This document shows positions 29,023 to 41,387 of a stretch of 64,000 nt of DNA, piece by piece. The stretch lies in contig CAJNDS010002213.1 of assembly GCA_905221605.1 (NCBI GenBank), positions 1 to 64,000 of the forward strand, written 5' to 3'. The stretch is from Symbiodinium natans (taxonomy: Eukaryota; Sar; Dinophyceae; Suessiales; Symbiodiniaceae). Every line of letters starts with the position of its first letter. Position 1 is the first letter of the stretch. Position numbers and translations under genes: made by a program. Below the pieces are notes generated by a model. The model was not told the DNA's origin. It did not search any database and was given only the letters and a program-made list of their open reading frames with translations.

Positions 29023-29576
29023 TTCTATAGGGGTTTTGAGCGGAGGCTTGGGGGGGGGTTGAGGATTCGAAGTTGGCCCCAAGCCCCAGACAGTCAACTC
29101 TGCACGCTTTGGCCCATCCGCACAAGCTAGAAAACCGTAATCTCGAGAAGCGTTGATAAGCCCGAGAATCTGAGAACAAGGTTTAGGGTTTAGGGTTTAG
29201 GGTTTCGGGTTGCTTCAACCCATTCTTTCACGATCTTGCGCGTCGACGTTGGCCAACATCCGCCCTCCTCGGCAAGTCTGAGGGCCGAGCGGAGTCTCCG
29301 GTCTCAGCGACGCGCACCTGGTGTTTGTGCGAGAGCCGTCAAGGCCTAGCAACCACAAGTTTAGGGTTTAGGGTTTAGGGTTCTAAATTGAAGCTATCAA
29401 GCCAACTGGCTCAAGCTTTTGATGCCCAAGATGCAGAACCTCATTGTGACTCCGGGTTTAGGCGTTAGGGTTTGGGGTTCGGGGCTGTATTGACAGAACC
29501 CCCTATCATGCCAGAAAGCTTGGGGCTTTCATTCAGTTCAAAGCTCCGCTTGCCGACTCGCATTGCCGACTCCTTC
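29023..29576. other. Spacer with three small ITS tracts
   Basis: TTTAGGG tracts at about 29180-29205 and 29360-29382. Otherwise unique. No supported gene. Confidence 0.45.
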
Positions 29577-29822
29577 ACTGGCTCTATACAACACTCCTTG
29601 TCTGGCTTTCCCTATCCGGAGAAGGGATGCCACCGATTGAAGTCAAAAGTGGCGATGAAAGCCTTCCGTCCATCATTGCGACATTCTCGTTTGTTGCCTT
29701 AAGGGCAACCAAGCGGTCACCGCAGAAGTGGTTAAACTTTTTGCGATCGAGAACCTCTTCTCCCAACTGCTTGCCCTTTTCTTGTCATCGTCATGGTCCT
29801 TCACGTAGCGGATGTAGGTCAT
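29577..29822 (-). pseudogene. Gene relic with an A-run frame break, family unknown
   Basis: From an ATG at 29820-29822 the minus strand reads MTYIRYVKDHDDDKK with good codon usage. The coherent continuation (EEVLDRKKFNHFCGDRLVAL and onward) lies in another frame. The switch falls at a run of four A (29777-29780). The protein looks like a genuine conserved eukaryotic sequence, hydrophilic and without membrane segments, but I do not recognise it. Either the gene is decayed or the run length is an assembly error. Confidence 0.35.
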
Positions 29823-30458
29823 GGCAAACAACTCGCGCAGCAACGCCAATCTACTACAACCATCAAGACCGGCCGTACTTCAGAATTCTGCCCAGAAACG
29901 GCGCAATAAGGACATAGAAAAAAACACTCTAGAACAAAGACCCTAAGCCCTAAACCATGAATCCTAAACTCTAGGCCCCCGCCCCGCGCCCCCCCAAAGG
30001 GGATCAGAATGCAGAAAAAAAGAAGACACAAAAGTCCACAGGCCACAGAAGCCCCCCGAACCTTCTAGTCTCCCGTAGGACCCCCAGCACATGAAGCATA
30101 CCGAGCACCCGCCGAACGCTGCAGACCTAGGTTTGGGGTTTTGTAGGGATTCTCGGCTCTTAGGCGTTTAGGGTATTAGGGTGGGCTCTGGAGCTAGGGT
30201 TTTGGGGATTTAGGGCTTAGAGGTCATTTGGGGTTTGTAGTTGGGGTTTAGGTTTAGGGCTTTGGCCCTGGACCTCCTTAATTAGCCCCTTAGGACCACG
30301 AAGCCTGATCCCAGGCACCCAGAACTCGAAACAGCGCGCTAATGTCAGCATCCCTGTTAGGGTTTAAGGTTTCCAGGGTTCCGACGCCCTGCAGCCACAC
30401 CCCGACACGCCCCCTTCATCTCAGTACAGGGGCCCTGAATCTTATTTCCCTTTCTATA
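29823..30458. other. Spacer with telomere-like words, no gene
   Basis: Degenerate TTTAGGG-like words at 30130-30260. Nothing coding is recognised. Confidence 0.45.
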
Positions 30459-30556
30459 CCTTATACAGTCCCTAAATAACTAATTATCCCCTACATAACC
30501 CCTAAGGTCCTTAGGGGTTATTTAGGTGATAATTAGTGTTTAGGGACTATATAAGG
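30459..30556. repeat. 98-bp near-perfect palindrome
   Basis: Arms of 49 and 48 bp (30459-30507 and 30509-30556) match at about 90 per cent around a single T. The outer ends are CCTTATA/TATAAGG and the centre is CCCCTAAGG T CCTTAGGGG. It could be a MITE that is almost all terminal repeat. Confidence 0.9.
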
Positions 30557-31826
30557 CCCTAAGGTCCCTCCTTGAGCCCCTTGAGAGATCGTACACCCGG
30601 CCTCCACGGCAACCTGTCCTTGCAGTCGGTCCAGCAGCCTGAGAGCAGCGCAAGCAACCACTCCTTTCCAAACCCTAAACCCTAAACCCTAAACCCTAAA
30701 CCCTAAACCCTAAACCCTAAACCCTAAACCCTAAACCCTAAACCCTAAACCCTAAACCCTAAACCCTAAACCCGAAACCCGAAACCCGAAACCCTAACCC
30801 TAAACGGCCTTTGAAGGTTTACAGGCTTTTAAGGAGGAGGGTCCCTGAGGACGGCTACGTGAAGGGCTCGAACATGATCGTCAATCCCTAGACCCTAGAC
30901 CCGAAACCCTAACCTCTAAACCCTAAGGGCCAGTGGGTTTAGCGGGGTGGGCGTCCTGGAACCCTTGGGGCCCCGGCTGGATGTCATCGTCCGAGAATCT
31001 GACATTCGCCTGACAAACGTTCAGGGTTTAGGGTTTAGGGTTTAGGGTTTAGGGCTGAGGGTTTAGGGTAAGCCCTAAACGCAAAGCCCTGTATCAACCC
31101 TATGAGCCTATTGGCCCCAAACCCCTGACATCATATGCATGGCCTGAACACGGAGCTACACACTGGGAAGCATGTGTCCGAAGCGCCCCAAACCCCGAAA
31201 CCACCCGACCCGTAATCAAGCCCCCAACAGCAAGCCCCAAAGCCCTGAAGACCCTCCATCCCTAACCCCTACACCCTAAACCTTAAACCCTAACCCGAAA
31301 CCCTAAACCCGAAACCCTAACCCCTCCTAACCCGAACCCCCGAACCCCCCCACTCCAACTAAACGCCCGGGAGCCTCCACCACGCCGTGCGCGTCGGTGG
31401 GGGGCAGTCGCTGCCAGCCTTTTCAGGGTTCATCTTGGCTGTCTCGGGCCTTAGGGTGTAAGGCGCTAACTTGGCCCAGCCTAGCCCCGAAACCCCAAAC
31501 CCTAAACCTGAGACCCTGAACCCCAAGGTCCCAAAACCCTAAGCCCCAAAACATACCAAAATCCCAAAACCCAAATACACCCCAAATCCCAAAACCCAAA
31601 TCAACCCCCAAACCCCAAAACCCTAAACCCCCAAACCCCACACCCGAAACCCCAAATCGCAGATCCCTAAACCCTAAACTCTGAACCCTGAACCCTAAAC
31701 CCTAAACCCTAAACCCTGAACCCTGAACCCTAAACCCTAATAGGTCTGGACCCCAGCTTCGGCCTGAGTCGTCAGCGTGTGGGCCGCCGACACCTCAGCG
31801 CCCTAAGCCCTTCAGGGTTCAGTGTG
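30557..31826. repeat. ITS-rich spacer
   Basis: CCCTAAA array 30668-30805 (about 17 units then CCCGAAA variants), TTTAGGG 31021-31070, degenerate CCCTAAA/CCCGAAA 31258-31330, and CCCCAAA/CCCTAAA 31480-31742. Open frames here translate repeats. No gene. Confidence 0.7.
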
Positions 31827-31960
31827 TAGGGTTTAGGGTTTAGGGTTTAGGGTTTAGGGTTTAGGGTTTAGGGTTTAGGGTTTAGGGTTTAGGGTTTAGG
31901 GTTTAGGGTTTAGGGTTTAGGGTTTAGGGTTTAGGGTTTGGGGTTCAAGGTTTGGGGTTT
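31827..31960. repeat. (TTTAGGG)n array, about 16 units
   Basis: Perfect heptamers for about 112 bp, then TTTGGGG and GTTCAAGG variants. Confidence 0.95.
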
Positions 31961-33058
31961 TGGCAATGATTGCTGAGAGACCCTGGGCTCAAGGGTCAGG
32001 GTGTAGGGTTCAGGGTTCAGGGTTGAAGGTTTCGAGTTCAGGGTGCAGGGTTATGTGCCGTATCAAGGTTGAGTCAGGCATGACGCGCGCCCTAAACCCT
32101 TGTTCAACTGCCTGAGTTCTGAAAGGGGAGGGGGGGGGGGAGAGGGGCGGTGCCCGAAAAGGACACTAGGGACCACGGTTTAGGATTTAGGGTATCGTGT
32201 GCGCGTGGTCGGGTCTACGCTTTCAACCATCCCTCCAACATTCTAAGGGACTCACACTGCCAGGCCGGACCCCAAAACCCTCAGCCCTGAAGACACCAAA
32301 AAGCTCTAAGCACCCTTCAAAGACCGGCGACCCTCTTGCCCAAAAGGACACAGGGAACAGGGTTTTAGGGGGTTCAGGACCGTTTGCCCCCCAAAAACCT
32401 GCGGCCCTAAGCCCCAAACACCCCTAAACCCCGAAACCATGAACCCTAAATTCTCGAACCCTAAACCCTAAACCCCAAACCCTAAACCCGAAACCCGAAA
32501 CCGGAAACCCTATCCTGGAGTCGTAAGCCGAGCACGCACTTCCAAAGGTTGAAGGGTGCGGTCATGCAGCAGAGGCAACCTTGCTGGGGGGAGGGTGTTT
32601 TAGGGTTTTAGGGTTTAGGGATTAGGGTGTGGAGTTTAGGGTTTAGGGTGTGGAGTTTAATTAGGGCCTAACATAGGGGGGGTGTTGGCTTGGAATGGGT
32701 TTGGGGAGTGTTAGGATTGCTCCCTTCCTGCATCCTGTGACAAACTAAGCTAAGCCAAGCGACATCCTGGACCAAGCGGGCATCAAGCAAGCCCTCAATG
32801 CCCACCCCGAACCCCTAAACGCCCTAAACCCTAAACCCTGAACCCCTAAACCCCTAAACGCCCTAAACCCTAAACCCTGAACCCCTAAACCCTAAACCCC
32901 TAAACCCTAAACCCTGAACCCCAAACCCAAAATCCCGTCTCCGACAGAGCTGAGGAGCTGGAGGCTGCGGAAGATGAGGCGAGCCCGTTCCTGCAACAGG
33001 TTGATCATATTTAGGGTTTAGGGTATAGGGTTTAGGGTTTAGGGTTTTGGGTTTAGGG
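31961..33058. other. Spacer with degenerate ITS tracts
   Basis: CCCTAAA/CCCGAAA at 32455-32505. A tract at 32812-32935 has duplicated modules (CCTAAACGCCCTAAACCCTAAACC twice). TTTAGGG words at 32600-32660 and 33010-33060. No supported gene. Confidence 0.55.
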
Positions 33059-33158
33059 TTACTAATTGCTTAAGAACGCCGAAAAAACACAAACAATCCT
33101 CCTACGGGCAATATAGGGATTATTACTTGTTATTCCTTTGGGGTTAAGCAAAGAGTAG
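33059..33158. mobile_element. MITE-like element, family C (copy 1)
   Basis: The left end TTACTAATTGCTTAAGAAC and the inverted right end CTACTCTTTGCTTAACCCC are imperfect terminal repeats shared with copies at 45800-45907 and 47040-47140. AT-rich interior with ATATAGGGATTATTA. Confidence 0.65.
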
Positions 33159-34662
33159 GTTGTTGTAGGGTCCTTAAGGGAAGACGGGGGTCCATGGGGG
33201 AGGGGGGGGGAAGGTACCTATGGGGCGTCAGGGAAGCACTTAGGGAGCCTTAGGGAGTAGTAAACCCTAAACCCTAAACTCTAAGCCCTTGAACCTTAAG
33301 CCCGTTCCTGCAACCTGAGATGATCCTTCCGCTTCGCTTCCTAAGCACTGAGGCCGGACTCCTGAAACCCTAAACCCTAAACCCTAAACCCTAAACCCTA
33401 AACCCTAAACCCTGAACCCTGAACCCTGAACCCTAAACCCTAAACCCTAGACTCCGGAGCGCCTCATACCGTTCCGTGGCGCCCTCGTCGATGTCGCTCT
33501 CTGAGGCGCCATCCAGCGAGCGGAACAGCAGCTGGCGGCCTTTGAGCATGGAGGCTTTAGGGTTTAGGGTTTAGGGTTTAGGGCAACTTGCGGCCTTTGG
33601 GCATCGGGCTTGAGGTTTTGGGTCCTTGGGGTTGAGGGACTTCGGGTTTGAGGGGTCGAGGGGTTTAGGACTCCAGGCTTTTACAGTTTAGGGTCTAGAG
33701 GGTAGATGCTCAGGACGCAACTTGTGAACATGGCGAGGGTTTGGCGTCACAGACTTGGGCCGAGAGTTGTTGAGGGATTCTGTTTGGGCGGCCTTCTCGG
33801 GTTCGGGTGCCGAGGCTGTGGATTAACCCTGGGCAGGATCCGGATATAGAAGCCTCAGTCTCCAATCTCAAGGCCTCAAAATGCCTGGAACCCGAAACCC
33901 GAAACCTGAAACCCGAAACCCTAGGGTTTTTGGGTTTTTTGGGTTTAGGGTTTACGGGGCCCTTCCTGAGAACCCCAAATCCCTAAACACCAAACCCACC
34001 CCTGAAAACACAAACCCGGAACCCCCAAGGCCCTGAAAATCCAAAACCCGAAACCCCAAACCCTAAATGCTAAATACCCTAGAACCCTAAAACTCGAAAC
34101 CCGAATACAAAATACCCTAGAACTCCGACACTGAGCCCAGGCACAGAGCCCCAGCAGGAGAGCCTGAGCCGGTTGTCAGGGTTTAGGGTTTAGGGTTTAG
34201 GGTTTAGGGCTTCGGCTTTCGGTGCTATGAAGTCCCGGTCGGACGCAGCGTACTATACACATCCTAACAAAAGAGGACTAGCCGAACGAATTAACAGCAG
34301 TGGTGCAAGACCTCACTGGCCTCCAGCCAGATTCAGAATCTTTAGGGTTTGGGGTTTAGGGTTTAAAGTCCCTAAAGCCTAAACCCTGGAGTTTGGGCTT
34401 TGGGGCTTGGGCTTCAGGGACTCTGGAGCTTGTCTGGCCCCAAGGGCTTTGATTCTGAGCCTGTAGCAACTTGGGCTTCGGGTTTAGGGTTTGGGGATTA
34501 GGGTTTAGGGCATAGTTTAGGGCTTAGGACACAAATCCGCATTCGAAATGTGCCGTGGCTTTCACTCCCCATTTGCAGCTGAAGAACCACAGCGCAACAG
34601 TCTGCAAGTGCACCGTGGAAGTTCATTAGCATTCCCACAAGCAAGAAGATCAGCCACACTTC
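33159..34662. other. Spacer with short ITS tracts and a family-G module
   Basis: 33207-33262 carries GGTACCTATGGGG...CTTAGGGAGCCTTAGGGAGTAGT, the reverse complement of the module at 58930-58985. CCCTAAA 33361-33450, TTTAGGG 33552-33582 and 34185-34208, degenerate words elsewhere. No gene. Confidence 0.5.
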
Positions 34663-34912
34663 CCCCTAAACCCTAAACCCTAAACCCTAAACCCTAAACC
34701 CTAAACCCTAAACCCTAAACCCTAAACCCTAAACCCTAAACCCTAAACCCTAAACCTAACCCTAAACCCTAAACCCTAAACCCTAAACCCTAAACCCTAA
34801 ACCCTAAACCCTAAACCCTAAACCCTAAACCCTAAACCCTAAACCCTAAACCCTAAACCCTAAACCCTAACCCTAAACCCTAAACCCTACCTACACCCTA
34901 AACCCTAAACCG
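34663..34912. repeat. Long (CCCTAAA)n array, about 34 units
   Basis: About 250 bp with two CCTAAC-type interruptions. The longest C-strand array in the window. Confidence 0.95.
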
Positions 34913-35027
34913 CAGCTGAGCAGGCGGCATGGCGGCCTTCATTGCGGCGGTAGAGCTGTGCCTGAGACCCCCAAAGGAAGGGGTTGGAAGGGTTGAAGTC
35001 GAAGGCTTAAATACTATACTATGCTAG

Positions 35028-35120
35028 ATCAGGGTTGGGGTAGTGTTAAAAATTTAAGTGTTTATATTCATTGTTGGGTTTAGGTACCCTTGAAAATTCA
35101 AAATGTTACCCAAGCCTTGA
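35028..35120. mobile_element. MITE-like element, family F (copy 1)
   Basis: GGTTGGGGTAGTGTTAAAAAT, ATTCATTGTTGGGTTTAGGTAC and AAATGTTACCCAA match the copy at 60361-60462. The ends form an imperfect inverted repeat (GTTGGG-TA/TA-CCCAA). Confidence 0.6.
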
Positions 35121-36736
35121 TAATTAAGCCTTGATAGTTAGAACAGGGTTTTTGGGATTTGTTGTAATATACATACAAAGGGACCGTAAGGGAATACTAG
35201 TAGTAATTTTTCCGCCCCCATTTTATACCCCAAACCTTCTTCACCGATGCCTGGGCCCCCCCACCTCCCCCTCCCGGAAACCTTCCTGGGACCCCTTCAC
35301 CTGAGACTCGTCAGGCTTCATGACCAACCGCTAAACACCCTCTCGGCTTTGCTCTGGTCTGAATCAAGTCCTAGGGGGTGCTACCGTGGAGAGAGTTCCG
35401 GGTTTATACACGTGGGCTGAGGGGCTGAGGGACTTGAAGGACCTTAGAGGGATTTTGGTTCGGGGTAAGGAGTCCCAAGCGCTGCACCTCATTTGGGGTT
35501 TAGGGTTTGGGGTTCAGGCCCGGCTACGCCCATCTGCCTCTTCTGCACTCTGAGGGATTGAAATTGCGCTGTCAAGTCGTCAGGCACTGCGTTGCTGAAA
35601 AGAACACTACCCGTAAACGCAGTTCGGATGATTTCCTTGCCATTTCTTGATGTGATGAAGCAAATCAGAGAACACTTCTCCAAGGACCAAGAAATGTTTC
35701 TCCCCTGTTTCTTGCTTTTTTGGGCTGCCTTATTTTTTTGCGTAGGGAGAGGGGGAGCTTGATTCCAAACCCTACCTGCAGGATTCAGAACTTCGGGTTT
35801 AGGGTTTAGGGTTGACGAACAAACTCCAAAGCTCTAGCTCTCCGGGTCGGAAGCCGCAGACCCTTGGAAACCCTAACCCTAAAAAATTTCTGGGGTTTAG
35901 GGTTTAGGGTTTAGGGCCTGCACCTCATACCGGGGCTGAGGGGGGGGGGTCTAAACTTGTGAGTGGAGACTTGTTCGGCACCAGTGGCGCCTTTGTTGGT
36001 AGCTTTGGTGCTCGGGTTCCTCACGGAAAGGCCCGAAACCATAAGCCCTAAACCCTAGACCCTAAACCCTAAACCCACTCTAAAAGAACACACGGTACGG
36101 CTGCACCGGCTTTGCGAGTTGTACCGTAAACCCCCAACGACCCGAACCCTTAGGGTTTAGGGGTTTTTAGGGTTTTCAGGGTTTAGGATCTAGGCTTTAG
36201 GGTTGAATACATTTCGGGGCGGTCAAACAGCAACCTGGGTTAGAGGTCGGGTTTAGGGTTTAGGGTTTGGGGGAGGGGTTAGGGCTGTGCTGCGCTTCAC
36301 GGCCTAGACCGGTTGCTCAGCGCTTCTAGAACCTCAGAAGCAAACCTACCTGAAGCCTAGCGAAAACATGCAAGTTATCCCAGGGGCCTACTGACTTTCA
36401 AAAGCGGCCTTAAAACCTACCCCCCCAAACCCAGCCTCCAGGGGAAGAATCCAATCCTTTCCCTGCTGCCTGCAGCGGTGGTGTGAGCAGGCCAAGGCAT
36501 CCGGGGCATGGCTCAGCATGTAGGGGTTCAAGGCTTCTAGGGTCTGTCGGATGTAGGGTTACAGGTTTTGGGTTACAAGTTTATTGCAGGCTTAGGGGGT
36601 TTTAGGATTTTCGGGCCTTCGGTTTTTGGGGTGTTGGGGTCTTTGCTTATCATTAGAGCCCTACACCCCCTGCGCCCTGAACCCGAAACACGACACCGCG
36701 AAGCCCGAGCCCGGCTCGGATCTGCAACCTGTCACT
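35121..36736. other. Spacer, sparse ITS, no recognisable gene
   Basis: The AT-rich part at 35121-35215 includes GGGACCGTAAGGGAATACTA. The unique stretch 35510-35760 has an open minus frame (35489-35683) without ATG or motif. Short TTTAGGG tracts at 35805, 35892 and 36250. Confidence 0.45.
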
Positions 36737-36853
36737 GTAGGGTTTAGGGTTTAGGTTTGGGTTTAGGGTTTAGGGTTTAGGGTTTAGGGTTTAGGGTTTA
36801 GGGTTTAGGGTTTAGGGTTTAGGGTTTAGGGTTTAGGGTTTAGGGTTTAGGGT
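36737..36853. repeat. (TTTAGGG)n array, about 16 units
   Basis: Nearly perfect heptamers with one shortened unit near the start. Confidence 0.95.
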
Positions 36854-38334
36854 CTAGGTGATACGAAGTTGGGCCCTGTTCTCTACCCAGACGAGACGGA
36901 GCACACCGCACTAGGAGATCAACACCCATGCAAGAAGCACCTTCAAGAAGAATTCGGATTGTAGTAGAAGCTCCTCCCCCCCGCCCACACACACCCTAAA
37001 CCCTAAATCCTCGTGAAGCCGGTCCTTGCACTTCCGCATCGCAGCTCGATGCCATGACCTCGAAGGTGTACAGAGGTGAGAGGTGCTTTCGGACTTGACA
37101 TTCGGGGGCTGTTGGGGGTTCAGAGTTTAGGGCTTAAGGCTCTAACGCCCAAACCCTAAACCCTAAACCCTAAACCCTAAACCCTAAACCCTAAACGCTA
37201 GGCCCAAAGCCCTAAATAGATTTACTTGAAACCTTTGGAACATGGCGAACGTGGCTTGGGGCGCTGCTTGACTCGGCCACCGGAGCGGCCGCTGCTGCTG
37301 CCTGACATGTCGAGTCTCTGACGACTTGATTTCTTGCTATGTTGCATTGCACTGTATGCTTTAAACAATGACTTGTCTTATTCAGATTATGTACATATAC
37401 ATATATGTATATACACGTATTGATGCTCTATGGGTGCGAGGCGCAAGATCTAGGGTTGTGTCGTTGGGTTTCTTGGAACCTGTGGGTTTCTAGGACTTCG
37501 GGTTTGAAGTTTAGGGTTTCAAGCAAACTCTGGCTTTGTTTGCCTCCTTGTATGTAAAGAAATCGCAGCGCCTGACTTGTAGTATCCGCCGGCGATGCTG
37601 GGGAGCATTGATTCTTGGGAGCTCAATCCTAGAATGATACCGACCGTCTCTTCTTGAACTCGGAAGGTACAAGTGGATTGCGTAGCTTTGCTTTGCAGCA
37701 TGAGTAGAGTTGGTGCCCTCCCTATCCTATGTCTGATTGCTTCCTTGCTCTGTCTTGGGCCTAGACCGAACCCTAAACCCTAAACCCTAAACCCTAAACT
37801 CTAAACCCTGAACCCTAAACCCGCTGAGTCACCAGGGCAACAGCAATCTGGCCTCAACCTCTTCAACGCTCAGCTGCCCGTCGAAGGTGGCCCACAGCCT
37901 TTCCACCTCCACGCACTAGGGGTTTAGGGTTTCGGGTTTAGGGGGGTGTAGGGGGGTGGCTTCGGGGGCGTTTGTGGCATTCAGATTTGTTCAAGGGAGG
38001 GCTGCTGGCTTGTGGCTTCAAGATTAAGCGCCGTCAAGCCCTTGGAGCCCTCATTTGCCAGACTTTAGGGTTCAGAGTGAGGGTTTGCGGGTTTCGGGTT
38101 TAGCCCTCAACCCTAAGCCCTCAACCCTAAACCCTAAACCTTAAAGGCCTAAACCCTAAACCCTAACCCGTACGTAGGGTTTAGGTAGACTTAGGGAACT
38201 TAGGGAACCATAGGTACACTGCACAAAACCAACACCTGAAGCTCGCAGCTAACTTACGCTACACCCCCCGAAGCTATTCTCATCTTGAACAATAGGGAAT
38301 CTGAATGCCACAAATGCCCCCTAAGCCAGCCCCC
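36854..38334. other. Spacer, no supported gene
   Basis: CCCTAAA 37149-37205, 37768-37822 and 38115-38170. TA/CA-rich microsatellite-like stretch 37390-37420. A 60-codon minus frame with ATG at 37701 (ending 37519) is in unique DNA but has no recognisable motif. At 38100-38112 a TTTAG meets CCCTCAA with end-to-end polarity. Confidence 0.45.
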
Positions 38335-39400
38335 TAAACCTTAAACCCTAAACCCTAAACCCTAAACCCTAAACCCTAAACCCCTAGTGCGTGTAGGGAA
38401 TCCCCAAAAAGGGTTTCTACAACTTTGGAAAGCCCTCCCCCAACCAGCAGAATACCCCGATGGTCGTACGCGAAGCTCGATCCCTAAACCCTAACCCTAA
38501 ACCTAAAAACCCTAACCCTAAACCTAAAGCAGCAGATCACGTCAGCCTTAACCCTTCAACCCCCAAACCTCAAGCTCTTTCTGTAGACTTGAGCAGATTT
38601 ACACCCGACATACCCCGTAAACGCCAAGCCCCCGAACCCTAAAACCCTGAAACCCTAAACTTAACCCAACACCCTCATGTAGTTTCTTAGGGCCGGGCTT
38701 TGTGATCCCTAAACCCTAAACCCTAAACCCTAAACCCCAAACCCCAAACCCCAAACCCTAAACCCTAACCCTAAACCCTAAACCTAAACCCTAGACCCTA
38801 GACCCTAAACCCTAAACCCTAAACCCTAAACCCTAAACCCTACCGAAAGCTTTAACCCTTGGAGGGCCCCACCCCCCCCCCCCACACCCCGGGGCCTCTT
38901 TTAAGAGAGTGGTCGCTTGCGTGTTCAAGCTGCCGGCGCCGCTTTCCCACATTTTCTGAGGCAGCAAGAAGTCGGGGTTCGGGGTTTAGGGTTTAGGGTT
39001 TTTAGGGTTTATAGGTTTTAGGGTTTAGGGTGTAAGAGTTGAGGGTTTGGGGGTTGAGGGATTTAGGATGTAGAGTTGAGGGTTTCCTTGCTTTGGGGTT
39101 GAGGGTTTTAGGGTTTAGGGTTGAGGGGTTTACGGTTTTAGGGTTCGGAGTTGAGGGTTTTAAGGGATTGGGGTTGAGGGTTTTGGGGTTTAGGGTTCAG
39201 GGTGGTTTTGAGCTTCCTGGCTTTGGGAAAAGAAAGTGTCAGGGTGAAGGCTCTGGGCATCCTTGGACCATGGGAGGAGCAACAGGTCGAGAAGGGGGGC
39301 GCAGCCCTAAACCCTAAACCCTAAACCCTAGACCCTAGACCCTAGACCCTAAAACCCTAAACCCTAAACCCCAAACCCTAAACCCTAAACCAAACTCGGA
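38335..39400. repeat. ITS cluster in alternating orientation
   Basis: CCCTAAA 38335-38382 and 38706-38843 (with CCCCAAA and CCCTAGA variants), G-rich variants TTTAGGG/TTGAGGG 38980-39205, CCCTAAA/CCCTAGA 39304-39390. A C run of about 14 at 38870-38883. Confidence 0.75.
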
Positions 39401-40514
39401 TTGGGCTTAGGGACGAACAGTTGTCATTACAACAACGGTTGTGACTTTTACGGGCTGCTTGCTACTATAGATAGTCAGCCCTACAGCTCCTTGAGGTTTA
39501 GGAGTTTAGGGTTTAGGGTTTAGGGTTTAGTGTTTAGGGTTTAGGGCAACTCCCAGTAAAGAGACTTGGAAGCCTTGTCTGGAGACTGAGGGGGGAAGTC
39601 AGCTCTTCGCCTCCGCAAGGCAATTAAATAGACAGAAAGAACGAAGCTCTACTCAACCCACGACCCTCCACCCTCACGCAACCCTAAACTCTACACCCCA
39701 AAGGGCGAAAACCCCTAAACTCCCAAATTTTGCCACCCTGGCCTGGGCGGTTGCATTGAGCTCCTGCAGCCAATCTGCAGGGCCTTCCGCCGCCTCAGGG
39801 AGGGGAGGGCGGGGCCAGAGCTTGGAGGAGTTAGGGTTCAGAGGGTTTAGGGTTTAGGGTAAGTTGAGGATTTAGGGTTTAGGGTTTAGGGTTTAGGGTT
39901 TAGGGTTTAGGGTTTAGGGCCGAAAGCTCCGAACTCCCAAGCCCTAAGCCCGAAAAATCGCGAAAGCCCCTTCTTTCAACCCCCTAGCGACTCGGGAGCA
40001 GGAATGCCCGAGCAAACCCTAAACCTAGCCTTTCTTCCCCCTCAACCCTAAACCCTTTAGGACATCGGACCCGACTCCCCAAAATCCCGGGAGATCCACA
40101 GGGGCATAGGGGTTGAGGGTTTCCCTAAAGCCCGAAGCCCCCCCCCCCCCCCCCCAAGTTTCGGAGTTTGGGGGGGATTTGGCTCCCGAAGCCCGGAATT
40201 TAAGGGACGTATCATAACCCAGACTTGAAAAAAACGGGGTCAGCTAAGGCTGCGCAACGAGGTCCTGAAGTTGAACCTTGAAGAACCTTGGTCGCCCTGT
40301 GAACATCTTCTCTAAGAAGGGTACCCTTTTTTTGGGTTGGCTAGTTTATAAGGGACCTTGAACCAAAAACAGGCAGAAGGGTACTGCTGGGCTACCCTAG
40401 AATTGGATTTAGGGTTTGGGGCATCGTGTGCCTTGGAGAATTGTGTTTAGGGTTGAGGGTCGGGCGGTTGTTTTTCAATCCCAGATGCCTTTTCTTAGTT
40501 GTCCAGTATCCTGG
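39401..40514. other. Spacer with ITS and a decayed family-B-like element
   Basis: TTTAGGG 39507-39546 and 39870-39920. 40278-40395 has AAGGGTACCCTTTTTTTGGGTT, TTATAAGGGACCTTGAACC and GGCTACCC, resembling family B. Long C run at about 40140-40156. No gene. Confidence 0.45.
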
Positions 40515-40581
40515 GGTAAGTAAAGGTTAACCTTTGGGATTATAAGGGGAGTATAATACCCCAAAAAGGTTAAAGGTTACC
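40515..40581. repeat. Small inverted-repeat element
   Basis: 67 bp with imperfect arms GGTAA...AGGTTAACCTTTGGGATTAT and ATAATACCCCAAAAAGGTTAAAGGTTACC (about 29 bp each). Non-coding. Confidence 0.65.
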
Positions 40582-41387
40582 ACTAGAAAAGTTTTTAAGA
40601 ACCGCCACAACCCCAAAGAAACAACCCCCCCCCCAAAAAAAAAAAAAAAAAACCGCGCACAGCAACTGACCGCCCGACCCCCCAAGCCCAAAAAGCTTTT
40701 CAACCCGAAGCCCTAAGCCCTATAACTATAATGAAGCCCCTGAACCCTAAACCCCAAACCCTCAACCCTAAACCCTACACCCTAGCCCTGAACCCTAAAC
40801 CCTAAGCCCGCGATCTCCAAAGTCTTCAAGCATGGGGGCTTACCTCGCTGGGCAACTGCCCGTTTGCTGCGCTCATCGCGGACGCCTGGGGAAACTAGGA
40901 ATTTATAAGGCTATGTAGGGTGCTAGAATGCAGAGCCTTGCGGAAGGGGAGGGGCTTAAGCGCCTAGGGTGTACAGCAAGGATCCTACCCGCTTCTTCCC
41001 CCGATAGCACCTGAGCCTGAAATTTTAACCCCAAACCCCAACACACATTCCTACCCTAAACCCTAAACCCCAAAACCCTAAACGCTAAACCCTGAAACGC
41101 ATTCCTGGGTTCCGAAGCAATCTAGGTATTCAAAGGGTAAAGGAGATCCTAAGAACCCGCCAAGACACCCCGAGCGCCTTGAAATGGCCACCCCTGAAGC
41201 ACTGAAGGATTTTGGGGCTAAGGCCTGAACCCTAAACCCTAAACCCCAAACCCTAAACCCAAACACTAAATCCTAAACCCTAAAGCGCTTTGTTTAGCCC
41301 TAAGCCGACTCGGCGGGTCCGTCGCGGTTCCCACTGGGGGCCCAAACCACCAGGAGCGACGTGGCAATGATTGCTGGGAGGCCCTGG
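40582..41387. other. Spacer with C/A homopolymers and degenerate CCCTAAA
   Basis: A run of about 10 C followed by about 18 A lies at 40625-40652. Degenerate CCCTAAA words occur at 40745-40810, 41050-41100 and 41228-41285. No gene. Confidence 0.5.

Noticed and set aside
29401-29415. GCCAACTGGCTCAAG, similar to the 3' part of the dinoflagellate spliced leader
   Set aside because: The central bases differ, the 5' half is absent and no downstream gene follows. Most likely chance.
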